Positions 53,324-62,398 of a stretch of DNA of 64,000 nucleotides are shown in pieces (the first letter of the stretch is position 1; every line of letters begins with the position of its first letter). Made by a program: the position numbers and the translations under genes. The notes beneath the pieces were generated by a model, which saw only the letters and a program-made list of their open reading frames with translations, made no database searches and was not told the origin of the DNA. Source of the stretch: Hymenobacter norwichensis DSM 15439. Its GTDB lineage: Bacteria > Bacteroidota > Bacteroidia > Cytophagales > Hymenobacteraceae. The stretch covers positions 930,267 through 994,266 of the forward strand of contig NZ_ATVL01000006.1 of NCBI RefSeq assembly GCF_000420705.1, written 5' to 3'.

Positions 53324-55141
53324 ATGAATTCTCCTTCCCGCCTGGCCGGCTGGTGCTGTACGGTGTTGCTGCTGGCTTGGTCGTGGTGGTACTACCCACC
53401 CATTGAAACCTGGCGCACTCCCTCGTCGCCGGTTATCAACTGGGATGCGTCGGGCTACTACCTTTACCTGCCTGCCGCCCTCATCCACCATGACCTGCGC
53501 GAGCTGAATTTCCGGGAGCAGATGTTCAAGGAGTACGCTCCTACGCCCACCTTATATCAGGCCTACCGGGATTCGAGCAGCGGTAATTTCGTGATGAAGT
53601 ACCCGGTGGGGCTGGCGTTGCAGGAGTTACCGTTCTTCCTGGTCGCGCACCAGTTGGCGGCGCCGCTGAGCTTCCCGGCTGATGGATTTTCGGCGCCCTA
53701 TCAGCTGGCTGTGAAGTTGGGGAGCCTGCTGGTGTGCGTGCTGAGTTTCTGGCTAATGCGCGGGGCGTTGCTGCCGCGCTTCGGAGAGTGGCCCACGGCC
53801 CTCGCGCTGCTGATTCTGCTGCTGGGCACCAATTACCTCACGTATAGCGCCGCCGGCCATGCTGGTATGGTGCATTGCTGGCTGCTATTCTGGTACGCCG
53901 CGTTGCTGCTGCTTACGCCCGCCTTTTACGCCCACCCAAACTTGGCGCGAGCCATAGGAATTGGCGCCATCGTCGGCCTGATGACCCTGACCCGCCCCAC
54001 GGAAATTCTGGCCGGGCTGATACCAGTACTGTGGGGGCTGGCGCCCAACCGGGCAGTGCTGCGGGACCGTCTGGCCTTCTGGCAGCGGCATTGGCTGCTG
54101 CTGCTGGGGCCCTTGATGGCGGGCGCAGTGATAGTGAGCGTGCAGCTGTTCTACTGGCATTATGCTACTGGCCGCTGGGTGGTCTATAGCTACCAAGAGC
54201 AGGGCTTCGACTGGCTGAAACCGCACCTGTTTGATGGAATCTTCAGCTTCCGGACGGGCTGGCTGATGTACTCGCCGCTGCTGCTCACCGCGCTAGTGGG
54301 CTTCGGGCCGTTGCGGCGGCAGCAGCCGACGGCTTTTTGGGCTTTGTTGGTGTACACGGTGCTGTTTACCTACGTTACGTTTGCTTGGAGCGAGTGGGCG
54401 TACGGCGGCGGCCTGGGCGCCCGGGCCATGATTCAGAGCTATGCGGTGCTGGCCTGGCCACTGGCGGCGGCGCTGCGGTGGCTGCTGGCACGGCCTCGTT
54501 GGGCGGCGGCCTATGGGGTAGTAGCGGTGGTGGGCTGCACGTACGGCTATTGGCTGAACCAGATGGCCGTACCTGGCGGCCACGGCGGCTTGCTGGCCGC
54601 TGGCGAAATGACTCGGGCTTACCTGTGGCGCACTGTGTTCCGCTACGAAGTGCCCCCGGAAACGTACTTGCTGCTCGACAGCAACGCCGAATTCACCGGC
54701 ACCGCCCGCAACAGCCGCACCTTATGGCAGCAGGACTTCGAGCAGCCTGGGCCGGGTGTGTGCGGGACGCCCGCTTTGCAGGGCAACTGCTCATTAAAGC
54801 TCGATACTGAGCACCCACGCAGCGCCGAGTGGGTAATTTCGGCGAAACGTGGCGAGTTTGAGTGGATACGCGCCTACGCCCAGGCCCGCGCCGACCAGAA
54901 AGAGTGGGACGTGAACCGCATGACCCAGTACGTGGTCCGTTTCCGCCGCGGCGACGAAATCCTGAAGACCCGCACTGTGCATCTGCAACGTTCCTTGGAA
55001 GGTGGCTGGCCCCGCGAGCTGCACTTTGACATGCGCCCCCCCAAAGCCGACTTCGACAATATCCTAATCACCTTCCTCTACTACGGCACCACCACCAACC
55101 TGCTCCTCGACAACGCCCGGCTAGAGTCATTTGATGAGTGA
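53324..55141 (+). CDS. Multi-pass membrane protein, probable GT-C-type glycosyltransferase
   Basis: The ATG at 53324 gives 605 residues. About eleven hydrophobic segments follow an N-terminal loop with VINWDASGYYLYLPAALIHH (near residue 40), an acidic first-loop motif typical of GT-C membrane transferases. The last 150 or so residues are soluble. Their jelly-roll-like tail (LRSAEWVISAK-type stretch near 500) looks like a carbohydrate-binding or lectin-type fold. A longer frame from 53222 is possible but its start is not convincing. It is single-copy and stands alone, so the lipid-linked sugar donor and the acceptor are unknown. It overlaps nothing, and the convergent DUF58 gene ends nine bases after its stop. 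Confidence 0.72.
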   Translation: MNSPSRLAGWCCTVLLLAWSWWYYPPIETWRTPSSPVINWDASGYYLYLPAALIHHDLRELNFREQMFKEYAPTPTLYQAYRDSSSGNFVMKYPVGLALQELPFFLVAHQLAAPLSFPADGFSAPYQLAVKLGSLLVCVLSFWLMRGALLPRFGEWPTALALLILLLGTNYLTYSAAGHAGMVHCWLLFWYAALLLLTPAFYAHPNLARAIGIGAIVGLMTLTRPTEILAGLIPVLWGLAPNRAVLRDRLAFWQRHWLLLLGPLMAGAVIVSVQLFYWHYATGRWVVYSYQEQGFDWLKPHLFDGIFSFRTGWLMYSPLLLTALVGFGPLRRQQPTAFWALLVYTVLFTYVTFAWSEWAYGGGLGARAMIQSYAVLAWPLAAALRWLLARPRWAAAYGVVAVVGCTYGYWLNQMAVPGGHGGLLAAGEMTRAYLWRTVFRYEVPPETYLLLDSNAEFTGTARNSRTLWQQDFEQPGPGVCGTPALQGNCSLKLDTEHPRSAEWVISAKRGEFEWIRAYAQARADQKEWDVNRMTQYVVRFRRGDEILKTRTVHLQRSLEGGWPRELHFDMRPPKADFDNILITFLYYGTTTNLLLDNARLESFDE

Positions 55142-55150
55142 ATCCGTGGT

Positions 55151-56506
55151 TCAGATCAAGCCGCGCGACTTGAACTCCAGGTACTTGTTAATGGTGTTCA
55201 CCGTCAAGTTTTGGGGGGCAGTGAGCAGGGCGTGGATGCCGTAGCGGTTCAGCTCCCGCACAATCTGTCGCTTCTCTTGGGCGAATTTCTCAGCAATAGT
55301 CTGGTTGTACACGTCCTGGGTGGTGGCGGCGGGGGCATCCAGAAACTCGCGCAGCTCGGTATTCTCGAAAAACACCACCAGCAGTAAGTGGTCTTTGGCG
55401 ATGCGGCGCAGATACGGCAGCTGGCGCTGCATGCCGTTCAGCGTCTCGAAGTTGGTAAACAAAATCAGCAGGCTGCGCTGCCGGATATTGGTCTTGACGC
55501 TGATGTAAAGCCGTTCGTAGTCGGTTTCCAGGTACTTAGTGCGCTGGCGATACAGCACTTCTAGCAGCTTGCGCATATGCCCGCCGCGCCGGTCGGCGGC
55601 TAGAATAGTGCCTGGTTGGTGCGAAAACGTAACCAGCCCAGCTTTATCGTGCTTGAGAATGGCAATGTTGCTGACTACCAACGTGGCGTTGATGGCATAA
55701 TCCAGCAAGCTCAATCCATCAAACGGCATGCGCATCACTCGGCCCTTATCAATGAGGCAGTACACCTGCTGAGCACGCTCGTCCTGGTAATGGTTCACCA
55801 CCAAGGAGTCGGCGGCGTTGCCGGTGGTGGTGCGGCGGGCAGTGGCTTTCCAGTTGATGCTGCGCGGGTCGTCGCCGGTTACGTAGGGCCGCACCTGCTC
55901 GAACTCCAGGCTGTGGCCCACCCGCCGGATGCGCTTCACGCCCACCTCCGTCAGGCGGTTGCTGATGGCCAGCAGCTCGTACTGCCGCATCTGCAAAAAC
56001 GACGGATACACTGGCACCGTCCGGCTATCGTCGAAGCGAAACCTGCGCCGTACCAAACCCAGCGGCGAGGCTACGTACACATTCACGGCCCCAAACTCGT
56101 ACTCGCCGCGCTTCACTGGCCGCAATTGGTAGTTGATAACGGTGGTTTCGCCAGACTTTATGGGGGCCCGAAACAGCACGTTGCGCCGCTGAAACTGATG
56201 CGGAATCTCATCAATAGTTTCGGTGCGCACTGGAAAGCGGTAGTGGTTTTCCAGGTAGATGGCCACGTCGTTGTCGGAGCCGTTGGCGAGCTTGTCGCCC
56301 AGCACCCGGCGGCCGAACACGTGCCCGGCTCCGCCCCACGCCGGCACGTACAGCAAGCCAGTATCAATGGCCACGAGTGCCACCAGCAAGCCCAGCCCCA
56401 ATTGCACAACGGCCAGCCAGCCCGGCAGGAAAAACGCCACTACCAGCCCAACAATAAGAGCGAAGAGCAGTACAAAGAAGCGGCGCGTCAGGAAAAATGA
56501 TTTCAT
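55151..56506 (-). CDS. DUF58 domain protein
   Basis: The 451-residue protein has two N-terminal membrane helices (about residues 10-30 and 32-50), an extracytoplasmic stretch, then a cytoplasmic-type DUF58/von Willebrand A-like domain. Its marks are RRVGHSLEFEQVRPYVTGDD and PRSINWKATARR near 192-224. DUF58 proteins travel with MoxR ATPases and are thought to be their vWA-type partners; the substrate is unknown. The order of the cluster (DUF58 downstream of MoxR, 51-base gap) is conserved in many phyla. The ATG at 56506 (MKSFFLTRRFF) is the natural start. It is the last gene of the minus-strand cluster. Confidence 0.9.
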   Translation of the reverse strand: MKSFFLTRRFFVLLFALIVGLVVAFFLPGWLAVVQLGLGLLVALVAIDTGLLYVPAWGGAGHVFGRRVLGDKLANGSDNDVAIYLENHYRFPVRTETIDEIPHQFQRRNVLFRAPIKSGETTVINYQLRPVKRGEYEFGAVNVYVASPLGLVRRRFRFDDSRTVPVYPSFLQMRQYELLAISNRLTEVGVKRIRRVGHSLEFEQVRPYVTGDDPRSINWKATARRTTTGNAADSLVVNHYQDERAQQVYCLIDKGRVMRMPFDGLSLLDYAINATLVVSNIAILKHDKAGLVTFSHQPGTILAADRRGGHMRKLLEVLYRQRTKYLETDYERLYISVKTNIRQRSLLILFTNFETLNGMQRQLPYLRRIAKDHLLLVVFFENTELREFLDAPAATTQDVYNQTIAEKFAQEKRQIVRELNRYGIHALLTAPQNLTVNTINKYLEFKSRGLI

Positions 56507-56557
56507 CGAACAGAAACTGTCACTGCGTAGAGAAACAACAAGGCAATGACACCAGAA

Positions 56558-57658
56558 TTAGCGCGGAACCTCAATCTGTTGCAGAATCTGTTTTACAATG
56601 TCATCGGGAGTGCTGCCTTCCATCTCGCGCTCTGGTGTGAGCTGAATGCGGTGGCGCAACACTGGGGCCGCTAAATACTGCACGTCCTCGGGGGTCACGA
56701 AGTCGCGGCCGCGTAGGGCCGCTAGGGCTTTGGCCCCGTTGAGCAGCGCCAGCGAGGCGCGGGGTGAAGCACCCAAATACAGGCCTTTATGGGCGCGGGT
56801 CTGGCCTACCACGCGGGCAATATATTCCAGCAGCTTGGGCTCTACATGCTGCCGTCGCACTTGCTCCCGCATGTTGCGTAGGTCGTTGGCCGTAAGTACG
56901 GTACGCACTGCCTCAAGTGGCGTGCCCCCAAAACCGGCGTGATGCCCCTGCAAAATTCCAATTTCCTCTTCCACGGTGGGATAGCCTACGTTCAGCTTGA
57001 ACAGAAATCGGTCGAGTTGTGCCTCAGGCAGGCGGTAGGTACCTTCCTGCTCAATGGGGTTTTGGGTGGCCAGCACCACAAAGGGCTCAGGTACGGTGTA
57101 GCGGGTCCCATCCTGCGTTACCTGCCGCTCCTCCATTACCTCAAACAGCGCCGACTGGGTTTTAGCCGGAGCCCGATTGATTTCGTCGATCAGCACGATG
57201 CTGGCGAAAATCGGTCCCGGCCGAAACTCAAAGTCAGCTTTACTCGGGCGAAATACTGAGGTACCGAGCACGTCGGAGGGCATCAGGTCAGGGGTGAACT
57301 GTAGCCGGCTGAATGGTACATCTAGGGTGCGAGCTAGCAGTTTGGCAGTCAGAGTTTTGGCTACGCCTGGTACGCCTTCCAATAGTACGTGCCCATCAGC
57401 TAGCAGGGCCGTAAGCAGCAATTCGGCCAAAGCGTGTTGGCCGACAATCACCTTGCCCAACTCCTGCCGGATGGCGTCGGCGTGGCGGCTGAGGTGACTC
57501 AGATCGGTGCGGGAAGTGAAGGCTGCTGTTGATGCTGGCTCTAGGGCAGGCGTTTCCGTTGGGTCGCCGGCGGTGGAAGCTTCTGCGCTGATGGGCTCAG
57601 TGGAAGGGTTGGTGTATAGTGGCGAAGTATCTTGTGGTAAATCAGGAGTGTTTTCCAT
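56558..57658 (-). CDS. MoxR-family AAA+ ATPase
   Basis: The 366-residue protein has a disordered, Glu/Pro/Thr-rich first 50 residues, then an AAA+ core: Walker A GVPGVAKT (95-102), Walker B VLIDEI (155-160), sensor 1 FVVLATQNPIEQEG and a C-terminal lid with SPRASLALLNGAKALAALRG. MoxR ATPases act as chaperones that activate or insert cofactors or complexes, usually with a vWA partner; here the DUF58 protein directly downstream fits. It is the only energy-using protein of the cluster. A 175-base AT-rich gap separates it from the upstream DUF4350 gene, so it may have its own promoter. The ATG at 57658 is the start. Confidence 0.95.
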   Translation of the reverse strand: MENTPDLPQDTSPLYTNPSTEPISAEASTAGDPTETPALEPASTAAFTSRTDLSHLSRHADAIRQELGKVIVGQHALAELLLTALLADGHVLLEGVPGVAKTLTAKLLARTLDVPFSRLQFTPDLMPSDVLGTSVFRPSKADFEFRPGPIFASIVLIDEINRAPAKTQSALFEVMEERQVTQDGTRYTVPEPFVVLATQNPIEQEGTYRLPEAQLDRFLFKLNVGYPTVEEEIGILQGHHAGFGGTPLEAVRTVLTANDLRNMREQVRRQHVEPKLLEYIARVVGQTRAHKGLYLGASPRASLALLNGAKALAALRGRDFVTPEDVQYLAAPVLRHRIQLTPEREMEGSTPDDIVKQILQQIEVPR

Positions 57659-57833
57659 TTCTATTAGAGAGGCGAAGAGGCAAAAGAGAAGTGATGATCT
57701 GAATTAAGCGTCTTTAAATAATTTTATACCGGTTGTATGGTGTCACCGAATATATAGGCCATATGGTTATGAATAGGCTTTATAGGAATAGTTATAAATA
57801 GATAAAATCATAATTTAGATAATAGTGCAATAA

Positions 57834-59210
57834 TTATGATGCGGCTTTCCGAAAGTCATTTATAGCCTTATTCAATCCTACTAAATCAGCATCTGATATC
57901 TGCCGGGCTGTGAGTAGAAAATTGATTCGGCGAACTAGCGCGTCTACATCGGGGCGGGGCAAGCCGGTCTTTTGCGCCAACCGTTCCCGAGCGGCTTCGT
58001 CGTTCAAGTCCAGCCCTGGCTCGTGAAAGCGGGTGCGCAAATGCTCTAAAAACAATTGAATCTTTTTCTCGGCAATAGCTGTGTGGTTGTTGCCTTGCCG
58101 GTATAGGCCGGCAATGGTGCGCGTGAATAGCAGCGTGGTGTTGGGCAATGGCTTCAGAATAGGAATGATGCGTTGCCGCCGCCGGGCCTTCACTACCACA
58201 AACAGCAAAATGCCCACCACACTCAGGTACAGGGCCCAGCGCAAGGCATCGTGCGCCAGCAGCACCCGCAGCAACGATTGTTCGCCCACTCGGCCCTGCT
58301 TCTGGTACTCATCCCACCACACCATGCGCCCGGTGGGCAGGTAAGAGAGGGCCGCAAACGCGAAATTGCCGGTGCGCGGCTGTAAGGCGAAATAATTGGT
58401 GAAAGCCAACGGTACTGTGCACAGATAAATGTGGCCCCGGCCGTGTGGCACACGTACCAGTACGGCCTGCCCCGTGGTGTCGGTGGCCAGCGTGGTACCT
58501 CGCATCATGCTGTCTGGTACCAGGCGGTAGGCGGCGCCCAATGCGGGTAGGCGGAAGCCCAGCCGCCCGGCCTGGCCAGCCAGCCGAGGGTTGGTCAGCT
58601 GAATCCGGACCGAATCCAGCAGCTTGGGATTTGCGGCTACTGAGCGGCGGCGCGCCCTGTTCAGGGAAATGGTTGAGTTAAAACCCAGCGTATCGGTGAG
58701 CAGGCGGCTGAACTGCTCGGCAGCAATAAAGGCGTCGTTGCCGCGGGCCACGTGGCGCAGCAGCGCCCGGCAGTCTGAGGAGCTTAGCTGAAACTCGTTG
58801 TTGATGAAGAGGTAAGTGGCCCTAGGGTAGCCTGCTTCCGTCAGGCCCGCCTCGTAGTCAGCGTCGTCAGATTCAGATTCGGCTGGAGCCTGCGCGGTGT
58901 CGGCCTCCGCCGTGGTATCGGCCGCCAACTGGCTGGAATCCGGCGTAACTTCCTGCTCAAAGGACCGCTCGGGCTCGTCCTCGCCTTCAATCTGGTTGTA
59001 GATGGGCACCCGCACGATATGCACGTCGCGCGTCGTCACGTCCAGCAGATCGGGTAACACGTCGTAGAGCACGTAGGCCCCGTACGGAATCTTGTCTTTG
59101 TTCTGGAAGGTCGGCGTCCAGTCGAGTTCCTTAGGCCGGTAGTATTCTACGGCCACGTACGCCCCAAACAGCAGCGCCACCCCCAGCAGATACCAGCGAA
59201 AAGTAGTCAT
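57834..59210 (-). CDS. DUF4350 domain membrane protein
   Basis: The 458-residue protein has an N-terminal membrane helix (about residues 5-22) and a large extracytoplasmic domain with DKIPYGAYVLYDVLPDLL near residue 40. An acidic low-complexity insert (about 98-120) is followed by a glutamine-amidotransferase-like fold (YLFINNEFQLSSSDCRALLRHVARGN near 130). A second membrane helix lies near residue 330, then a cytoplasmic basic/helical tail of about 110 residues. Such proteins lie in MoxR clusters in several phyla; function unknown. The start ATG is at 59210. A word-like inverted repeat lies in the gap upstream to the DUF4129 gene. Confidence 0.82.
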   Translation of the reverse strand: MTTFRWYLLGVALLFGAYVAVEYYRPKELDWTPTFQNKDKIPYGAYVLYDVLPDLLDVTTRDVHIVRVPIYNQIEGEDEPERSFEQEVTPDSSQLAADTTAEADTAQAPAESESDDADYEAGLTEAGYPRATYLFINNEFQLSSSDCRALLRHVARGNDAFIAAEQFSRLLTDTLGFNSTISLNRARRRSVAANPKLLDSVRIQLTNPRLAGQAGRLGFRLPALGAAYRLVPDSMMRGTTLATDTTGQAVLVRVPHGRGHIYLCTVPLAFTNYFALQPRTGNFAFAALSYLPTGRMVWWDEYQKQGRVGEQSLLRVLLAHDALRWALYLSVVGILLFVVVKARRRQRIIPILKPLPNTTLLFTRTIAGLYRQGNNHTAIAEKKIQLFLEHLRTRFHEPGLDLNDEAARERLAQKTGLPRPDVDALVRRINFLLTARQISDADLVGLNKAINDFRKAAS

Positions 59211-59246
59211 GTTTTGGTCGTGCTTAGTGCTTATTTGATGGAGCTT

Positions 59247-59352
59247 CGTATCTGGTGCCTAGTGGCAGTATGTGGTGCTTACTGCCTGGAAACAAGGTCG
59301 GAACTACGTTTTAATGGCTTAGAGCGACCAAAGTGCCAGGCACCAGATACGG
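59247..59352. repeat. Word-like inverted repeat between the DUF4350 and DUF4129 genes
   Basis: The left arm (59247-59266) is CGTATCTGGTGCCTAGTGGC. The right arm (about 59332-59352) contains GTGCCAGGCACCAGATACGG, its near reverse complement. TAGTGC-type words repeat on both sides. It lies in a 157-base gap inside the operon. Confidence 0.7.
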
Positions 59353-59367
59353 AGCACTAGTGTTGGG

Positions 59368-60144
59368 TCAGGCGGCGCGGCGGGGAGCGGCCAGGAGCTG
59401 CTGGAATGCTTCACGGGTGGCGCGCGCCTGCGCGTAATGAGTGGGCGTAAGGTCGTCGTGCTCCCCATACCACACAAAATCAAACTGGCGGGTTAGCTCC
59501 CGGAAAGCGGGCGGCAGCGGGCCGGGGGGCAGCTCGTAGAGGTAGTCGTGGTTGGTTTTGTCGGGCTGCCAGCGAATCAAGCCTTGGTCGGTGAGCTGCT
59601 TGAGCACCTCCAGATAACCTAGGCGTACGGCCAAGCGGTAATTGCCGGTGGTTTCAGCCTCCCGCAACAGCGCCCCGAAATCCAGAGCGTGAATGTCTTC
59701 GGCATCAACGTCGTAGGAAAGCGGTGCCCGGCGGGCGCCCCGGCCGAAGGCGCGGGTGATGTCCACCTGCATGAGCTTTAGCACCACGAAAATGAGTACT
59801 GCAATCAGTGCGGCGTAGATGCCGTATTCCCAGACTATTTTACCAGAACGAGTCTCCAGCAGGTCGCCTAGCCAGCGCCAAAACCGCATCATCAGCAAAT
59901 CCCAGGCGCTCTGTTCACTTTTTACGGTTACGTACTGAAACTCGCGCTGCTCCCGAAATTCCCGCAGCCGCGCCGGGGCAGGCTTGCGAAGGGCGATGGG
60001 GCTGTTCTGGTCGGGGGGCAGGTGCCTTGCGGGAACTGTGGCGGCGGGTTGCGGTGCGGCCGGCACAGGAGTAGCAGCCAGCAGCCAGCCCAGCGTCAGC
60101 AGCCAAAACAAGCACAACCGATAAGTGGAAACAAAAGAAAACAC
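59368..60144 (-). CDS. DUF4129 domain protein, exported
   Basis: The 258-residue protein starts at a GTG (60144) with a signal peptide (about residues 1-28). A Pro-rich, charged extracytoplasmic stretch with ENSPI-like turns follows, then a membrane helix (about residues 102-122, IYAALIAVLIFVVLKLM). The C-terminal cytoplasmic DUF4129-type region has LREAETTGNYRLAVRLGYLE and ELTRQFDFVWYGE. DUF4129 is often fused to transglutaminases, but no catalytic Cys-His-Asp set is visible here, so this is the domain alone. It neighbours DUF4350 and the multi-pass protein in the MoxR cluster. Confidence 0.85.
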   Translation of the reverse strand: MFSFVSTYRLCLFWLLTLGWLLAATPVPAAPQPAATVPARHLPPDQNSPIALRKPAPARLREFREQREFQYVTVKSEQSAWDLLMMRFWRWLGDLLETRSGKIVWEYGIYAALIAVLIFVVLKLMQVDITRAFGRGARRAPLSYDVDAEDIHALDFGALLREAETTGNYRLAVRLGYLEVLKQLTDQGLIRWQPDKTNHDYLYELPPGPLPPAFRELTRQFDFVWYGEHDDLTPTHYAQARATREAFQQLLAAPRRAA

Positions 60145-60189
60145 GCCGGATTTAAGTAAGGAAGAAAGCAGGAATAAGGGATAGGCGCT

Positions 60190-61110
60190 CTAGTATTCGC
60201 CTTCGTCATCGGGCCGGTAAGCGTGGTTATGCGCCACCGGAGCGGGGCCGTTGCCCAAGCTGTCTACCAAGCTGCGCAGCCCAATGCCTTCTTTGCGCTC
60301 TATCAGATTGAAATATTGAAACATCAGGGCCACCAGTAGCAGCGTGTACAGCATTACCCCGCCGGCAGAAGCTACAACGTTGCCGGCAATCAGGAACAAG
60401 TTGGAGCTAGCCCATTCCCACCCCAGCAGCTTGCCCACATACGGTACCACCTGCGGCAGTTGAAAAACCATGCCCATGAGTGCTACCAGAAGCGACATTA
60501 CCACCGCAAGGCCAAACGTAGACCACCATTTACCCTTAATCAGAGAAATATTGCGGCTGATGGCGCTACCTACGCCTTTGTGCTCAAACGACTGAATTAC
60601 CCAAATTAGGCTTACAGCAATGCTCAGATAAATCCCTGGAATAAATAGCAGCACAAAGCCCAGCCCAATAAGCACCACAGCCACCAGCCCCGAAACGGCC
60701 ATGCGCGGGGCATCGTACTTCACCCGCTCGCCCACCAGCGCCGGAGTTACCTCCTGCTCGGGTGGCAGTTCCATCCGCACCTTCACGTAGCCATATACCG
60801 TGGCCGCCAGCAATGCATAGGAAATAAGGCTGACCAGCATGCCAAGCCACTGAAATGCACCAAACTGGTTGCTCAGACGGCCGAACGGAGTTGATGTGGA
60901 GCTGGCGCCTTCGGTAATCAAGCGCAGGGCGTTGGACTGGGCTAGCCCCAATAGAATGCCCATGAGCAAGGCCGCGGGCAGCACGAAGTAGATGAGGCAG
61001 CGGCCAAGCGGCTGCCAGTGCGCCATCACAAACTCGAAGGAAGCCGAAAACTTGTTGCTGAAGTCCCGCTCCTGCCGAAAATCAGACTCTTTGGTAAACT
61101 TTAATTGCAT
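60190..61110 (-). CDS. Multi-pass membrane protein of the MoxR cluster
   Basis: The 306-residue protein has six or seven hydrophobic segments. It begins with a soluble charged stretch (about 1-35, KESDFRQERDFSNKF). It ends with an acidic, His-containing tail (APVAHNHAYRPDDEGEY). One conserved-looking part is VSLIWVIQSFEHKGVGSAISR near residue 165, followed by NISLIKGKWW. This resembles the membrane domain found in glycerophosphodiester phosphodiesterase-type proteins and other uncharacterised membrane families, but I would not name a function. The start ATG is at 61110. It lies between SpoIIM (49 bases upstream) and DUF4129. Confidence 0.75.
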   Translation of the reverse strand: MQLKFTKESDFRQERDFSNKFSASFEFVMAHWQPLGRCLIYFVLPAALLMGILLGLAQSNALRLITEGASSTSTPFGRLSNQFGAFQWLGMLVSLISYALLAATVYGYVKVRMELPPEQEVTPALVGERVKYDAPRMAVSGLVAVVLIGLGFVLLFIPGIYLSIAVSLIWVIQSFEHKGVGSAISRNISLIKGKWWSTFGLAVVMSLLVALMGMVFQLPQVVPYVGKLLGWEWASSNLFLIAGNVVASAGGVMLYTLLLVALMFQYFNLIERKEGIGLRSLVDSLGNGPAPVAHNHAYRPDDEGEY

Positions 61111-61159
61111 AGGTAGTTAGGTTGAATAAGCGGGGCGCAGTACGCTTTGCACTTGAGAT

Positions 61160-62116
61160 TCAGAGGGCTTGCGGAGCTTGAGTTGCGGCTAGCCGGCGGG
61201 GATACACGATGAAATACCAAACAATGAAAGCCGCCGAGGAACCAATAATGAGCAGGCTCAGGGCCAGCGGCATTTCGGTGTGGCGGGTTACGAAACCTTC
61301 TAGAAAGCCCGCCACGATGAAAATCGGGACCAGGCCGATAGCCAGCTTCAGACCGTCGCGGGCGGCTTGCCGGAAGGCGTCGGCGCGGGAGTAGGTGCCC
61401 GGAAACAGCATGCCCCGTGCCATCACAAAGCCCGCGCCGCCCGCCAGCACAATGGCCGAAATTTCCAGGGTGCCGTGAATCCAGATGGTGAGCACCGACG
61501 GTAAAAGCACCCCTTTCTGGTAGAAGAAATATTGAAACGACCCCAGCATCACGCCATTGCGAAACAGCGCCCACACCGTGCCCAACCCCAGCGTAGCGCC
61601 CAGCGCATACGCCACCAGCGACACGTAAATATTATTGAGGGTAATCATCAAAAACATAGGAGCCTCGCTCTGGCCTTTGTACACAGCCATCGGGTCGCCC
61701 TTATCAATGTTTTCCAAGGTCCGGTTCACGTATGCATCGCCCAGCACCACCCGCACAAACGTGTCGTCGTAGGCCGCCGATAGTGCCCCTACCAGCGTGA
61801 AGACCGTGAACAGCACCAGCGACCAAGCCAGCGTGGTATGGTGGCGGGCCACCAGCAGCGGTAGCTCACGTGCCCAAAACTCCTTGAAGCGGCTGGTTTG
61901 CTCGGGCTTGTTTTTGTAGATGGTCTGGTGCTGCTTGGCCGCCAGGTCGTTGAGGTAGCGCGTGGTAGGCGAAGCCGGGTAAAAGGTCTGAGCGTAGGCC
62001 AGGTCGTCGGTGAGGGCCACAAACCGAGCCGCCAGCTCGTCGGGGTCGGTGGCAGCGGTGCTTTCGTACTGCTTCCAGCGGGCTTCGTTTTGCCGCAGAA
62101 ATACCGCTTCGCGCAT
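61160..62116 (-). CDS. SpoIIM-family membrane protein
   Basis: The 318-residue protein has a soluble N-terminal part (about residues 1-95, MREAVFLRQNEARWKQYE) and then a run of hydrophobic segments typical of the stage II sporulation protein M family. Marks are SLVAYALGATLGLGTVWALFR, IHGTLEISAIVLAGGAGF and FIVAGFLEGFVTRHTEMP. In spore formers SpoIIM acts in the engulfment machine, but homologues without sporulation are common next to RDD genes and MoxR clusters. The start ATG is at 62116. It is the first gene of the minus-strand cluster. The RDD gene starts divergently at 62399. Confidence 0.9.
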   Translation of the reverse strand: MREAVFLRQNEARWKQYESTAATDPDELAARFVALTDDLAYAQTFYPASPTTRYLNDLAAKQHQTIYKNKPEQTSRFKEFWARELPLLVARHHTTLAWSLVLFTVFTLVGALSAAYDDTFVRVVLGDAYVNRTLENIDKGDPMAVYKGQSEAPMFLMITLNNIYVSLVAYALGATLGLGTVWALFRNGVMLGSFQYFFYQKGVLLPSVLTIWIHGTLEISAIVLAGGAGFVMARGMLFPGTYSRADAFRQAARDGLKLAIGLVPIFIVAGFLEGFVTRHTEMPLALSLLIIGSSAAFIVWYFIVYPRRLAATQAPQAL

Positions 62117-62221
62117 AAGATGCTACTTAACTAATGAGGTGATTGTAGGATAAGGATACGCTGCTGGGCTGGCCGAAAAGAACAGCTCGGATAGTTACTG
62201 CCAACCAGTTGCGGTGAAGGC

Positions 62222-62244
62222 CGGATTGCTGGCCAAGCAATCCG
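62222..62244. repeat. Perfect small hairpin between the SpoIIM and RDD genes
   Basis: CGGATTGCT, GGCCA, AGCAATCCG: nine perfect base pairs with a five-base loop. Two copies of CAACAATCAG (62248-62257 and 62269-62278) follow. They lie in the 282-base divergent region that must hold the promoters of both genes. Confidence 0.65.
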
Positions 62245-62398
62245 CCTCAACAATCAGCAGATAGGCACCAACAATCAGCCGGCAACTCCTAATTTGCAGC
62301 ATGGTCAGCTTGGCGAAGAAAGTCAATTTTTCCGGGCTGCCCCGCATCCGGCCTTTATTAATTCCGGCGCTGCTGCGGCGCCACCAGCAATTCAGTTT

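Noticed and set aside
55616..56500. Plus-strand frame of 294 codons
   Set aside because: It is antisense over the DUF58 gene, which has a clear family match and start. The His/Gln-rich product has no recognisable feature.
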